A stretch of DNA of 14,015 bases from an uncultured Oscillospiraceae bacterium. GTDB taxonomy: Bacteria; Bacillota; Clostridia; Oscillospirales; Oscillospiraceae. The stretch lies in assembly GCA_934636045.1 (NCBI GenBank), contig CAKTZP010000047.1, positions 1 through 14,015 of the forward strand, written 5' to 3'. The notes below the pieces were generated by a model. That model was not told where the DNA came from. It ran no database searches and saw nothing but the letters and a program-made list of their open reading frames with translations. Positions 1 through 6,580 of this stretch are shown here, in pieces (position 1 is the first letter of the stretch; each line of letters opens with the position of its first letter). A program made the translations under genes and the position numbers.

Positions 1-168
1 GAACTTCTGGATGGCGATTACCGTGTGATCGCCGCCGTGCGCGACCGTGAAACGCCGCTGCTCGATGCCATCCGTGCTCACCCGAAAAGCCGGGTCTTTT
101 CCGCGCCCGAGGCAAACGGTGCAATGCTGCAGACCGCAATTGAATTACTGAGGCGTCCGTCATTCTGA
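1..168 (+). CDS. C-terminal end of a probable nucleoside-triphosphatase (THEP1-like), 5' truncated by the window edge
   Basis: Frame 1 is open from the first base to a TGA at 166-168 and gives the last 55 residues of a protein. The stretch reads LLDGDYRVIAAVRDRETPLL followed by DAIRAHPKSRVF. This resembles the C-terminal part of the THEP1/NTPase_1 family, P-loop enzymes that hydrolyse nucleoside triphosphates. There, a strand with a conserved basic loop follows a region describing how often a gene product is removed or discarded. The P-loop and Walker B parts would lie before the window, so no catalytic residue can be checked. The family call is from pattern memory only. Another small P-loop nucleotide-binding protein is possible. 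That this is a real coding end is fairly secure, because a hairpin terminator sits on its stop codon and a new promoter follows. Confidence 0.5.
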   Translation, partial: ELLDGDYRVIAAVRDRETPLLDAIRAHPKSRVFSAPEANGAMLQTAIELLRRPSF

Positions 169-177
169 CGGACGCCT
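151..177 (+). terminator. Hairpin terminator overlapping the stop codon of the first gene
   Basis: AGGCGTCCGTCA (151-162) and TGACGGACGCCT (166-177) are perfect 12-base inverted repeats around a 3-base loop, TTC. The right arm begins with the TGA stop of the upstream gene. Only two T residues follow, so the U-tract is poor. The site may act as an RNA-stabilising 3' hairpin as much as an intrinsic terminator. Confidence 0.65.
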
Positions 178-217
178 TTGCAGCTTGCACTGCCCACAGC
201 GCGGGGAAAACCAAGGC

Positions 218-246
218 TGGAAAAAAGTCTTGCTCTGTGTTATACT
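218..246 (+). promoter_or_regulatory. Promoter of the two-component operon (sigma-A type, extended -10)
   Basis: A TATACT box lies at 241-246, preceded by TG plus one base (238-240), which makes an extended -10. A TGGAAA sequence (218-223) sits 17 bases upstream as a weak -35. The predicted transcript starts near 253, leaving a leader of only about 16 bases that is mostly the ribosome-binding site GGAAGGGGG (252-260). Confidence 0.65.
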
Positions 247-268
247 ATTCCGGAAGGGGGGCACGAGC

Positions 269-952
269 ATGTATAAGCTTCTGATCGTCGAGGACGACGC
301 CGGGATTGCAGAGGCAGTTTCACAGCATGCGCAGCAGTGGGGACTGGAGGCGCACACGGTCAAGGATTTTCGGAATGTGATGGCGCAGTTCAGCGCCGTG
401 CAGCCGCAGCTGGTGCTGCTGGACATCACACTGCCGTTTTTTGACGGCTACCACTGGTGCGCTGAAATCCGCAAGGTTTCAAACGTGCCGATCGTGTTCC
501 TGTCCTCAGCGGCGGACAATATGAATATTATGATGGCGCTGAGCCTGGGGGCGGATGACTTCATCGCAAAGCCCTTTGATTTGAGTGTTCTGATGGCGAA
601 GGTGCAGGCTCTGTTCCGGCGAACCTACGATTTTTCAACCGAACGGACGGTGCTGGAGTACCGCGGCGCGTTTCTCGACGTTGGGACGAGCACGCTGACG
701 TACAACGACCGGCGCATTCCGCTGAGTAAGAACGAATACCGTATATTGCACTGCCTGATGGAAAACAAAGGACGTGTCGTCAGTCGCGAGCGGCTGATGG
801 AGCGGCTTTGGGAGACAGACGTTTTTGTGGATGAGAATACCCTGACGGTTAACATCAACCGACTGCGCCGAAAGCTGGATGCAGCCGGGCTGTCCGGGTT
901 TATTGCAACGCGCGTCGGCGTGGGCTACACGCTTGCGGAGGAGGGCACATGA
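269..952 (+). CDS. OmpR/PhoB-family response regulator (BceR/GraR type)
   Basis: This 227-residue protein is a DNA-binding transcription factor that is phosphorylated by the partner kinase encoded next. The receiver domain spans about residues 3-115. Its acidic pair is E8-D9-D10, its phospho-acceptor D52 (in LLDITLP), its switch Ser S79/S80 and its Lys K101 (in KPFD). The winged-helix domain covers about 128-222 and contains the recognition helix ENTLTVNINRLRRKL and the wing VGVGYTL. That recognition helix is characteristic of regulators paired with BceS-like kinases. The start at 269 was chosen because it gives the canonical N-terminus MYKLLIVEDD after a strong GGAAGGGGG site. An in-frame ATG at 185 would precede the promoter and add unrelated residues. 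The stop overlaps the kinase start (ATGA at 949-952). The regulated genes are not evident: no BceAB-type transporter is adjacent. Confidence 0.93.
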   Translation: MYKLLIVEDDAGIAEAVSQHAQQWGLEAHTVKDFRNVMAQFSAVQPQLVLLDITLPFFDGYHWCAEIRKVSNVPIVFLSSAADNMNIMMALSLGADDFIAKPFDLSVLMAKVQALFRRTYDFSTERTVLEYRGAFLDVGTSTLTYNDRRIPLSKNEYRILHCLMENKGRVVSRERLMERLWETDVFVDENTLTVNINRLRRKLDAAGLSGFIATRVGVGYTLAEEGT

Positions 953-1935
953 AGCTGCTGCGTCCATATCTGCGCCAGCACAGGCGGACAATTGTGACCT
1001 ATGCGTTGTTCTGCGGTGTTTTTACCGTGAGCTTTTGCCTGTATCAGCTGCCGCTGTCTGCGGTGGCGTATCCGATGGCGCTGTGCGCGTTGGCTGGGCT
1101 CGGCATACTGACGTGGGACTTTCTTCGCGTGCGGGAAAAGCATCGCGAGCTGACTGCAATGCAGGCGCACTGCACCGCGCTGCTTTCCGAGTTGCCGAGG
1201 CCGGAAAGCATTGGCGAGGCGGACTGCCAACAGCTGTTGACCGCCCTGCGCGAGCAGATGCTTGCGCAGCAGAACGCAGCAGTGAGCCGGTACCGCGACA
1301 TGATGGAATATTACACGGTTTGGGTGCATCAGATCAAGACACCGATCGCGTCGATGCGGCTGACGCTGCAAAACGAGGATTCGGCGCTTTCGCGAAGGCT
1401 TTCGCTGGAGCTGCTTCGCATCGAGCAATATGTGGACATGGTGCTGGCCTATCTGCGGCTGGACGCACCGACGAATGACTTCGTGCTCCGCACCTGCGCG
1501 CTGGATGGGATCGTGCGGCGCTCAATTAAGCGCTTTGCCACGGAATTCATCGAAAAGCGGCTGAAGCTGAACTACGAGCCGTCAGCGGTGGAGCTGGTGA
1601 CGGACGAAAAATGGCTTGGCTTTGTGATAGACCAGCTGCTGTCTAACGCGCTGAAATATACGCAGGAGGGCGGCGTGCATATCTATCTTGAGGGGCAGAC
1701 GCTCTGCATCGCGGATAGCGGCATCGGCATTGCACCGGAGGACCTGCCGCGCGTGTTTGAAAAGGGCTACACCGGCTACAACGGCCGGCGCGACAGCCAT
1801 GCGACGGGCATCGGCCTGTATCTGTGCCGCCGCGTGTGCAAAAGCCTTGGTGTTGGCCTGTCCGCCACATCTGAGCTTGGAAAAGGGACGACCATGCGGC
1901 TTGATTTGTCGCAGCATCCGATCCAACCGGAATAA
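949..1935 (+). CDS. Intramembrane-sensing sensor histidine kinase (BceS/GraS type)
   Basis: This 328-residue membrane kinase should phosphorylate the preceding regulator. Two hydrophobic helices, at about 14-34 and 38-57, are separated by only a few residues. There is therefore no extracellular sensor domain, which is the hallmark of intramembrane-sensing kinases. The H-box VWVHQIKTP carries the phospho-acceptor H127. ATP-binding motifs follow in order: the N-box LLSNALKYT (N233), the G1 box DSGIGI (256-261), the F-box region around VFEKGYTG (269-276) and the G2 box TGIGLYL (286-292). Members of this family usually monitor cell-wall-active peptides through a partner BceAB exporter. No such exporter is next to this pair, so the signal is unknown. 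Translation is coupled to the regulator by a four-base overlap, with GGAGG at 937-941 as ribosome site. A strong terminator follows directly. Confidence 0.93.
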   Translation: MKLLRPYLRQHRRTIVTYALFCGVFTVSFCLYQLPLSAVAYPMALCALAGLGILTWDFLRVREKHRELTAMQAHCTALLSELPRPESIGEADCQQLLTALREQMLAQQNAAVSRYRDMMEYYTVWVHQIKTPIASMRLTLQNEDSALSRRLSLELLRIEQYVDMVLAYLRLDAPTNDFVLRTCALDGIVRRSIKRFATEFIEKRLKLNYEPSAVELVTDEKWLGFVIDQLLSNALKYTQEGGVHIYLEGQTLCIADSGIGIAPEDLPRVFEKGYTGYNGRRDSHATGIGLYLCRRVCKSLGVGLSATSELGKGTTMRLDLSQHPIQPE

Positions 1936-1939
1936 AACG

Positions 1940-1979
1940 ACCGCGTGCCGAAAAGCCCTTTTCGGCACGCGGTATTTTT
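1940..1979. terminator. Bidirectional intrinsic terminator between convergent genes
   Basis: A perfect 15-base stem (1940-1954 with 1959-1973) has a 4-base GCCC loop. On the plus strand it is followed by ATTTTTA and ends the kinase operon. On the minus strand it is followed by CGTTTTATT and ends the acyltransferase gene, whose TAA (1980-1978) lies in the plus-strand T-tract. Confidence 0.92.
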
Positions 1980-3252
1980 ACCCTTTCACGGCAGCGCGGT
2001 CGAGCTTGCTGAGCTCTTCTGCGGCCATGCGGGCCTTGGCAACGATGTCGCCGGTGCCAGTGGGAAAGCAGTAGTACAGGAAATTCGGTTTGCCGATGCA
2101 GATCATATCGCCGAGCTCGTACCAGTTAAAATCGGAATAAAGACTATAGGAGGCAGACGGCTTTTGCGCATAGTCCAGCGCGCCGCCGCAGCCGGTCAGG
2201 TGGAAGCCCGCAGGCGTGTGAATCAGGTGCCCGCGGCCGACGTGATACGCGGCCTTGGTGTCGCGGACGATGTAAATTTCGACCTCCGATTCCAGCCGGT
2301 AGGTGCCGGCTTCAATTTCCCGGCGCACCTCCTGACGCTCCCAACGATACCAATCCGGAATGTGGGTAAAGCGCCCGTCGCCGTCGAGAGCGGAGAGATA
2401 GCCGTCCTCCGTCAGCTCGTAGCCCTTGCCGCAGCGCTTGCAGCGGATGAATATGCCCGTGCCCTCCATCTGCCCCTCGGTGAGGCAATGCGGACATTTG
2501 TAGAGAATGCGGTTGAGATGGTCGGCGCGGAAGCTTTCCCGGATGCGGATGCCGTGTTCCTGCTGATAGCGGAAATTATCAAAGGCGAACTGCTGCTGCA
2601 GAATGGCGTTTAGCTCCGAGACGGTTTTTTCTGCGATCTCCTCCGGGGAGAGCAGATATTCGACCTCCGCACTGACGTCGGTCTTGCGCAGCTGGAGGTT
2701 ATTATAGAGCGGATCGCGCAAAAACGCGCCGTTTGTGCGGACCATAACGACCGGAACGCCGAGCAGCTTGAGGCACTTTCCCACGCTCTCCGGCAGGGGA
2801 GTGGCAGTGCCGTCAAAGGAATAGCTGGCTTCGGGGTACATAAGGACAGAGGTGCGCAGGGTGTTGACGCAGTAGATCATATCCTTGACGAGCGCGTAAT
2901 CCGTCACGAATTTCGCCGTCGGGATGCAGCCGAGACGGCGCATGAGCCAGGCCTTACCCACAAAGCCGTCCGAGGTGCACACGATGCTCAGCGGACGCGG
3001 ATAGAAGACGCTCGTGGCGATCTTGAGGTCAATGAAGCTGGAATGGTTCATCAAAATCAGACAGGGCTCAGTTTTTTTCAGCCGCGCCATGCCGATTTTT
3101 TTGCAGTGGAAATGGACGCTTTTCAGGCTGGGTGCGGAGAAAATGCGCAGCAGCGTCCGGAAGAAAAGGGAAGGCCGCCGCGGCTTTTTCCGTTTTACCG
3201 GCGGGAGCGCCAGCACCTTCTGATAGGAAAGCTCCATGGTCTTTATTTTCAT
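1978..3252 (-). CDS. PlsC-like lysophospholipid acyltransferase with C-terminal zinc ribbon
   Basis: The 424-residue protein begins with a basic segment, then a PlsC-type acyltransferase domain at about 40-220. The catalytic motif NHSSFID (H70, D75) is the HX4D signature of enzymes that acylate glycerol-3-phosphate derivatives. YPEASYSFDGT (139-149) takes the place of the usual EGTR substrate motif. Downstream are two CxxC knuckles (C253/C256 and C271/C274) forming a probable zinc ribbon. A conserved-looking C-terminal region follows, with WYELGDMICIG and LYYCFP. The role is probably membrane phospholipid or lipid-mediator acylation at the cytoplasmic face, but the acceptor is unknown. The start at 3252 has AGGAG (3263-3259) at good spacing. 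The in-frame ATG at 3312 lies on the promoter and is rejected. The gene appears to be single, with its own promoter and terminator. No obvious membrane helix was seen; the basic N-terminus may mediate peripheral attachment. Confidence 0.85.
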   Translation of the reverse strand: MKIKTMELSYQKVLALPPVKRKKPRRPSLFFRTLLRIFSAPSLKSVHFHCKKIGMARLKKTEPCLILMNHSSFIDLKIATSVFYPRPLSIVCTSDGFVGKAWLMRRLGCIPTAKFVTDYALVKDMIYCVNTLRTSVLMYPEASYSFDGTATPLPESVGKCLKLLGVPVVMVRTNGAFLRDPLYNNLQLRKTDVSAEVEYLLSPEEIAEKTVSELNAILQQQFAFDNFRYQQEHGIRIRESFRADHLNRILYKCPHCLTEGQMEGTGIFIRCKRCGKGYELTEDGYLSALDGDGRFTHIPDWYRWERQEVRREIEAGTYRLESEVEIYIVRDTKAAYHVGRGHLIHTPAGFHLTGCGGALDYAQKPSASYSLYSDFNWYELGDMICIGKPNFLYYCFPTGTGDIVAKARMAAEELSKLDRAAVKG

Positions 3253-3283
3253 CGGAAGCTCCTCTCTCGTTTGGAGTAAAAGC

Positions 3284-3312
3284 ATTATACCATTTTGCCG
3301 GGTGAGATGCAA
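3284..3312 (-). promoter_or_regulatory. Promoter of the acyltransferase gene
   Basis: Read on the minus strand, TATAAT (3289-3284) is preceded by TGG, an extended -10. TTGCAT (3312-3307) sits 17 bases upstream as a half-matching -35. The predicted start near 3277 gives a leader of about 25 bases carrying the AGGAG site. Confidence 0.75.
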
Positions 3313-3368
3313 TCCCTTTTATAGCACGAAGAAAAAGACCGGCAGAACAAAGGAAACGAAAAAAATAC

Positions 3369-3397
3369 TTGCCTTTTGCAATCGGATGTGCTATAAT
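3369..3397 (+). promoter_or_regulatory. Promoter of tRNA-Val
   Basis: TTGCCT (3369-3374), a 17-base spacer ending in TGC, and a perfect TATAAT (3392-3397) form a strong sigma-A promoter with an extended -10. Transcription should start near 3404, about five bases before the mature tRNA end. It is divergent from the acyltransferase promoter, with about 57 bases between the two -35 boxes. Confidence 0.85.
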
Positions 3398-3408
3398 ACC
3401 CTCGCTAC

Positions 3409-3485
3409 GGAGGCTTAGCTCAGCTGGTTAGAGCGCCTGCTTCACACGCAGGAGGTCGATGGTTCGAGTCCATTAGTCTCCACCA
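3409..3485 (+). tRNA. tRNA-Val (anticodon CAC)
   Basis: The cloverleaf folds completely. The acceptor stem GGAGGCT pairs with AGTCTCC (one G-U). The D stem is GCTC/GAGC around a 9-base loop. The anticodon stem CCTGC/GCAGG encloses TTCACAC, with anticodon CAC at 3443-3445. The T stem GATGG/CCATT encloses TTCGAGT. The discriminator is A3482 and the CCA end is encoded (3483-3485). Anticodon A35 and discriminator A73 are valine identity elements. It decodes GUG. It has its own promoter and terminator, and MutT follows it. Confidence 0.96.
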
Positions 3486-3487
3486 CG

Positions 3488-3520
3488 AAAAAAGCAGCCG
3501 ATCGGCTGCTTTTTTGTTTT
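3488..3520 (+). terminator. Intrinsic terminator of tRNA-Val
   Basis: GCAGCCGATCGGCTGC (3494-3509) is a perfect palindrome flanked by six A and six T residues. It forms a 12-base stem with a GATC loop followed by TTTTT-G-TTTT. It lies only three bases past the encoded CCA and about 15 bases before the mutT ribosome site. Confidence 0.93.
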
Positions 3521-3548
3521 ACAGAAAGAACGGAAAGGAGTGATCACG

Positions 3549-3938
3549 ATGACGGAGGTCGTTGCCGCCCTGATTTGGGACGGAGCGCGTTTTTTGATTT
3601 GCCAGCGGCCGGAATATAAGGCGCGGGGACTGATGTGGGAATTCGTCGGCGGAAAGGTCGAGCCGGGGGAGACAAAGCAGCAGGCGCTCGCACGCGAATG
3701 CCGCGAGGAGCTGGATATCACAGTCACTGTTGGCGAAGAATTTATGGAGGTCGTGCACCGGTATCCCGACCTGACGGTGCATCTGACGCTCTTTTCTGCG
3801 GCGATCGCAGCAGGCGTGCCGAAGCTGCTCGAGCACAACGATCTGCGTTGGATTACGCCCAGTGAGATCGGGAATTACGACTTCTGCCCTGCGGATGAGA
3901 CGATTTTGGAGGAAATAAAAAAGCGGTATTTGCAATGA
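3549..3938 (+). CDS. mutT: MutT-type Nudix hydrolase (probable 8-oxo-dGTP diphosphatase)
   Basis: The 129-residue cytoplasmic enzyme carries a full Nudix box at about residues 35-57: GKVEPGE, seven residues, then RECREELDI. E50, E53 and E54 are the metal-binding glutamates, and the usual G of the EExGU end is Asp here. WEFVGGKVEPGE matches the WEFPGGK signature of MutT proteins, which remove oxidised guanine nucleotides from the pool to prevent mutation. The C-terminal pattern LRWITPSEI, then YDFCPADETIL, also fits the MutT subgroup. AAGGAG at 3535-3540 is eight bases before the ATG at 3549. The GTG at 3540, four codons earlier, overlaps that site and is less likely. No promoter was seen between the tRNA terminator and this start, so expression may rely on terminator read-through. 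Substrate specificity within the family is inferred. Confidence 0.88.
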   Translation: MTEVVAALIWDGARFLICQRPEYKARGLMWEFVGGKVEPGETKQQALARECREELDITVTVGEEFMEVVHRYPDLTVHLTLFSAAIAAGVPKLLEHNDLRWITPSEIGNYDFCPADETILEEIKKRYLQ

Positions 3939-3951
3939 TATTGCGCGATAA

Positions 3952-3978
3952 GAAGGGCTGCCCGGTGGGCAGCCCTTC
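3952..3978 (+). terminator. Hairpin terminator after mutT
   Basis: GAAGGGCTGCCC (3952-3963) pairs with GGGCAGCCCTTC (3967-3978) around a GGT loop, a perfect 12-base stem 13 bases past the stop. There is no T-tract after it, so termination may be inefficient or the hairpin may protect the 3' end. Confidence 0.6.
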
Positions 3979-4231
3979 AGACTGTCAAAAAAGTCCGTAA
4001 TCGTCAAAATCGGTTCCCATTTTAATGGATTTTTGTTCTCTGCGTTTTGATTTGCAAAAACAGAGTATTCTGAACTTTATAACCTGAGAAAAAGCTTGCT
4101 TCGCAAGGATTTTGACTTCCTGCGCAACTCACGCCCTACCGTACCCGTGTACGCCGACGGGCGTGAGTTGCTTGTCTTCCGAACTTTTTCGCAGTCTGTC
4201 AGCGTGTCGAAAAGGGTTTTTCGACACGCTG
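3979..4231. other. Gene-free intergenic stretch, AT-rich first half then hairpins
   Basis: No credible gene lies between the mutT hairpin and the minus-strand operon terminator. The first part (3979-4085) is AT-rich with no motif I can name. From about 4088 the DNA is dense in inverted repeats, listed separately. The ten-base word GAAAAAGCTT occurs at 4088-4097 and again at 4231-4240, bracketing the hairpins. A short plus-strand open frame at 4096-4353 runs through the hairpins, has no ribosome site, and is judged not coding. Confidence 0.6.
4124..4171. repeat. Long inverted repeat with a nested inner hairpin
   Basis: GCAACTCACGCCC (4124-4136) pairs perfectly with GGGCGTGAGTTGC (4159-4171). 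Inside its 22-base loop, CGTAC (4140-4144) pairs with GTACG (4149-4153) around CCGT. The result is a two-storey hairpin that could form in either strand. No T-tract follows, so it does not look like a terminator. Confidence 0.8.
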
Positions 4232-4232
4232 A
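4199..4232. repeat. Perfect 15-base inverted repeat
   Basis: TCAGCGTGTCGAAAA (4199-4213) pairs perfectly with TTTTCGACACGCTGA (4218-4232) around a GGGT loop. It abuts the operon terminator directly, and its last base is the first base of that stem. It may be a second terminator element or a dispersed palindromic repeat. Confidence 0.8.
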
Positions 4233-4267
4233 AAAAGCTTCCCTCCCGACCGGGAGGGAAGCTTTTT
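4232..4267 (-). terminator. Intrinsic terminator of the kinase-exporter operon
   Basis: A perfect 16-base stem (4232-4247 with 4252-4267) has a GACC loop. On the minus strand it ends in TTTTT, the reverse complement of AAAAA at 4232-4236. The TAA stop of the kinase-like gene (4268-4266) overlaps the outer base pairs. The A/T flanks make it potentially bidirectional. Confidence 0.9.
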
Positions 4268-4802
4268 ATCTGTTTTGCTCCAAATATGCCAGAAATTCCG
4301 GGGTTTTAGACCAGTATTGCTTGCCCCAGTGGGGGAAATCCCATTGGGACTGATAGGGATTGCATTCGTAGTCGACGTAGAACAGCTGACTGTTGTGGGG
4401 GATGAAGTTGGTGGGGAAATAGTCGATGTTCAGGCCGGCGAGGCGGAGCACTTCGCACAGGGCTTCGATTTGCACGAGGCACTCCGGCGGCAGGCGGTCG
4501 TCGCGCACAAGCTCGAAGACCGTCGAGCCGGGAATGTACTCTTTGACCAGCCGCTCGGCGGCACGGTCGACGTCCAGCAGGGTGGGCATGGGGATGCCGA
4601 CCTGCCGGAGCCGCTCATAGTCGTGCAGCTCGGCGGCCAGCTTGTCGCCGAACTGATAGTAGCTGCATGGCTCGTGGTGAATTTGCTTGACGACGACGGG
4701 GGTTCCGTCGGCGCGGTGGGCAAGGTAGGAATAGCCGCCCTTGCCCTTGCCGAGCAGGCGCTCGACCGCATAGGCCGCGCCGTTGACACAAAGCTGCTCC
4801 AT
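4266..4802 (-). CDS. Minimal protein-kinase-like protein, last gene of the exporter operon
   Basis: The 178-residue protein has the ordered landmarks of the protein-kinase/aminoglycoside-phosphotransferase fold in compressed form. They are: a glycine-rich loop GKGKGGYSY (18-26); VVVKQI with the likely ATP-binding lysine K39; candidate helix-C glutamates E58/E63; a hinge-like segment VKEYIPG (86-92); a catalytic-loop pattern IDYFPTNF with D127 and N132; and VDYE, where D144 could stand for the DFG aspartate. A C-terminal motif rich in aromatics, WDFPHWGKQYW (154-164), is distinctive. Typical kinases are about 250 residues or more, so the C-lobe is strongly reduced. It could phosphorylate a protein, a small molecule or lipid, or be a pseudokinase. 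It starts 11 bases after the exporter stop, and its GGAGG site fills that gap, indicating translational coupling. The fold call is moderate; the substrate is unknown. Confidence 0.75.
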   Translation of the reverse strand: MEQLCVNGAAYAVERLLGKGKGGYSYLAHRADGTPVVVKQIHHEPCSYYQFGDKLAAELHDYERLRQVGIPMPTLLDVDRAAERLVKEYIPGSTVFELVRDDRLPPECLVQIEALCEVLRLAGLNIDYFPTNFIPHNSQLFYVDYECNPYQSQWDFPHWGKQYWSKTPEFLAYLEQNR

Positions 4803-4813
4803 TCCGGCCTCCG

Positions 4814-6580
4814 TCAGATCGCGTACTGGCTGGTGTAGATCTTGTGGTAGAAGCCCTTCCTTTCCAGCAGCCCGCGGTGGGTGCCCTGCTCGACGATGTG
4901 GCCGTGGTCGAGGACGAGGATGAGGTCGGAATCGACGATGGTCGACAGCCGGTGGGCGATGACGAAGCAGGTGCGCCCCTTCATGAGGTTGTCCATGGCC
5001 TTTTGCAGGAGCACCTCGGTGCGGGTGTCGACGTTGGAGGTGGCCTCGTCCAGAATCAGCAGCCGCCGGTCGGCCAGCATGGCGCGGGCGATGGTCAAAA
5101 GCTGCTTCTGCCCGCCGGAGAGGTTGGAAAGATCGTCGCCGACGATGGTGTCGTAGCCGTCGGGCAGTGTACGGATGAAGTGGTCGCAGTAGGCGCGGTC
5201 GCAGGCCGCAATGATTTCCTCGCGCGTCGCGTCGGGCTTACCGAAGGCGACGTTTTCGGCGATCGTGCCGCGGAAGAGCCACGTGTCCTGCAGCACCATG
5301 CCGAACTGATCGCGCACAGACTCGCGGGAGACCGTGGCGCAATCCGTCTCGTCGAGGAAAATTTTGCCGCGGTTGACGTCGTAAAAGCGCATCAGCAGGT
5401 TTACGATGGTCGTCTTGCCCGCGCCGGTGGGGCCGACGATGGCGACGTTCTGGCCGCGCTTAACGTCGATGTTCAAATCTTCGATCAGCGGGGTCGCGGG
5501 ATCGTAGGAGAAGTCGACGTGCTCGAAGCGGACGTTGCCCTCCGCCGCATGGGGCAGAGGAGCGGTGGGGTCCTCCTCATTCTCCATATCAAGAATCTTG
5601 AAGACGCGCCGGGCTGCCGCCTTGGCGTGCTGCAGGCTGCCGAAGGCGTTGGCAATCTGCTCCAGCGGGGAAGCCAGCTGCTTGGTATACAGCAGGATCG
5701 TGACGATAACGCCGACTGACGCGACGTAGCCGCGCAGCAGCAGCCAGCCGCCGACGAGGCAGATGGCAATGTACGCCAGCGCATTGGAGAAGGTGATGAT
5801 CGGCAGAACGATCGAGGAAATGAAGTTGGCGTTGGCCTCGGTTTTGCGGCGGCGGCCGTTGATGACCTTGTGCTTTTCCTCGGTGTATTGCTCAAGATTA
5901 TAGGCCTTGGTGGTGGAAAAGTTCGTAAACGACTCCTCGACCAGTGCGTTGAGGTTGCCGCCCTCGGTGAACATATTATAATAGTGCTTTTCACTCTTAG
6001 ACGACAGGAACGACGACAGGAGGATCGATGCGGGCGTCAGCGCCAGCACGATCAGCGCCAAGCGCCAGTCCTCGCGCAGCATCATCACCGCAATGGCGGC
6101 GATCATCAAAAAGCCGGTCATCAGCGTGTCGACGATTTGATGGATGTAGTTGCCCATGGTGGAAACGTCGTCGGTCATGCGCGACAGGACGTCGCCGACC
6201 GGGGTCTGGTCGACGTAGCGCACGGGCAGGCGGCGGATCTTGTCGGAAATGCGGATGCGGAGCGCGCAGGTAAAGTAGCGGCTGACGACCTTGTTCAGCA
6301 GCAGCATTTTGAGATAGCTGAGCAGACTGTAGCCCGCGTAGACCGCGGCCAGCACGCCGATGGGCGGCAGGAGCGCGGCCAGCAGGTCGCCGGTGAAGGT
6401 GCCGTCCCAGTAGTCGTACAGCTGGTCGATCAGGCCGCCCAGCAGCTTTGGCCCGAGAATGGCAAAGAGGATGATCCCCGCGCACAGCACAGCAGCCAGC
6501 GCCAGCCATTTCCAGATCGGGCGCGCCTCCTGCAGCAGGCGCACAATGATGCGGTCTTTTTTCTTGCTTTGTTGCTTCAT
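4814..6580 (-). CDS. ABC exporter half-transporter, canonical ATPase subunit (multidrug/lipid type)
   Basis: This 588-residue protein fuses an ABC type-1 exporter membrane domain (about 25-325, with hydrophobic helices near 25-48, 68-92, 150-167, 173-194, 255-283 and 285-300) to a complete ATPase domain (about 350-580). All ATPase motifs are intact: Walker A GPTGAGKT (383-390), Q-loop Q431, signature LSGGQ (487-491), Walker B LLILDE with catalytic E512, and H-loop H543. It should pair with the product of the preceding gene as a heterodimer, as in the BmrC/BmrD, YheI/YheH and LmrC/D systems. These export drugs, lipids or peptides out of the cytoplasmic membrane. The start codon overlaps the upstream stop by four bases (6577-6580), with a GGGGGG site upstream. 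The substrate cannot be read from the sequence. Confidence 0.93.
   Translation of the reverse strand: MKQQSKKKDRIIVRLLQEARPIWKWLALAAVLCAGIILFAILGPKLLGGLIDQLYDYWDGTFTGDLLAALLPPIGVLAAVYAGYSLLSYLKMLLLNKVVSRYFTCALRIRISDKIRRLPVRYVDQTPVGDVLSRMTDDVSTMGNYIHQIVDTLMTGFLMIAAIAVMMLREDWRLALIVLALTPASILLSSFLSSKSEKHYYNMFTEGGNLNALVEESFTNFSTTKAYNLEQYTEEKHKVINGRRRKTEANANFISSIVLPIITFSNALAYIAICLVGGWLLLRGYVASVGVIVTILLYTKQLASPLEQIANAFGSLQHAKAAARRVFKILDMENEEDPTAPLPHAAEGNVRFEHVDFSYDPATPLIEDLNIDVKRGQNVAIVGPTGAGKTTIVNLLMRFYDVNRGKIFLDETDCATVSRESVRDQFGMVLQDTWLFRGTIAENVAFGKPDATREEIIAACDRAYCDHFIRTLPDGYDTIVGDDLSNLSGGQKQLLTIARAMLADRRLLILDEATSNVDTRTEVLLQKAMDNLMKGRTCFVIAHRLSTIVDSDLILVLDHGHIVEQGTHRGLLERKGFYHKIYTSQYAI

Noticed and set aside
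185..268. Extension of the response regulator to an upstream ATG at 185
   Set aside because: The extra 28 residues precede the promoter and ribosome site and do not belong to a receiver domain.
1945..2613. Plus-strand open frame across the bidirectional terminator
   Set aside because: It begins inside the terminator stem and runs antisense to the zinc-ribbon half of the acyltransferase.
4124..4267. Possible CRISPR-like repeats
   Set aside because: The repeats are inverted arms of different sequence, not regularly spaced direct repeats, and no cas genes are present.
4096..4353. Small plus-strand open frame through the hairpin cluster
   Set aside because: It lacks a ribosome site, crosses two hairpins and runs into the kinase-like gene on the other strand.
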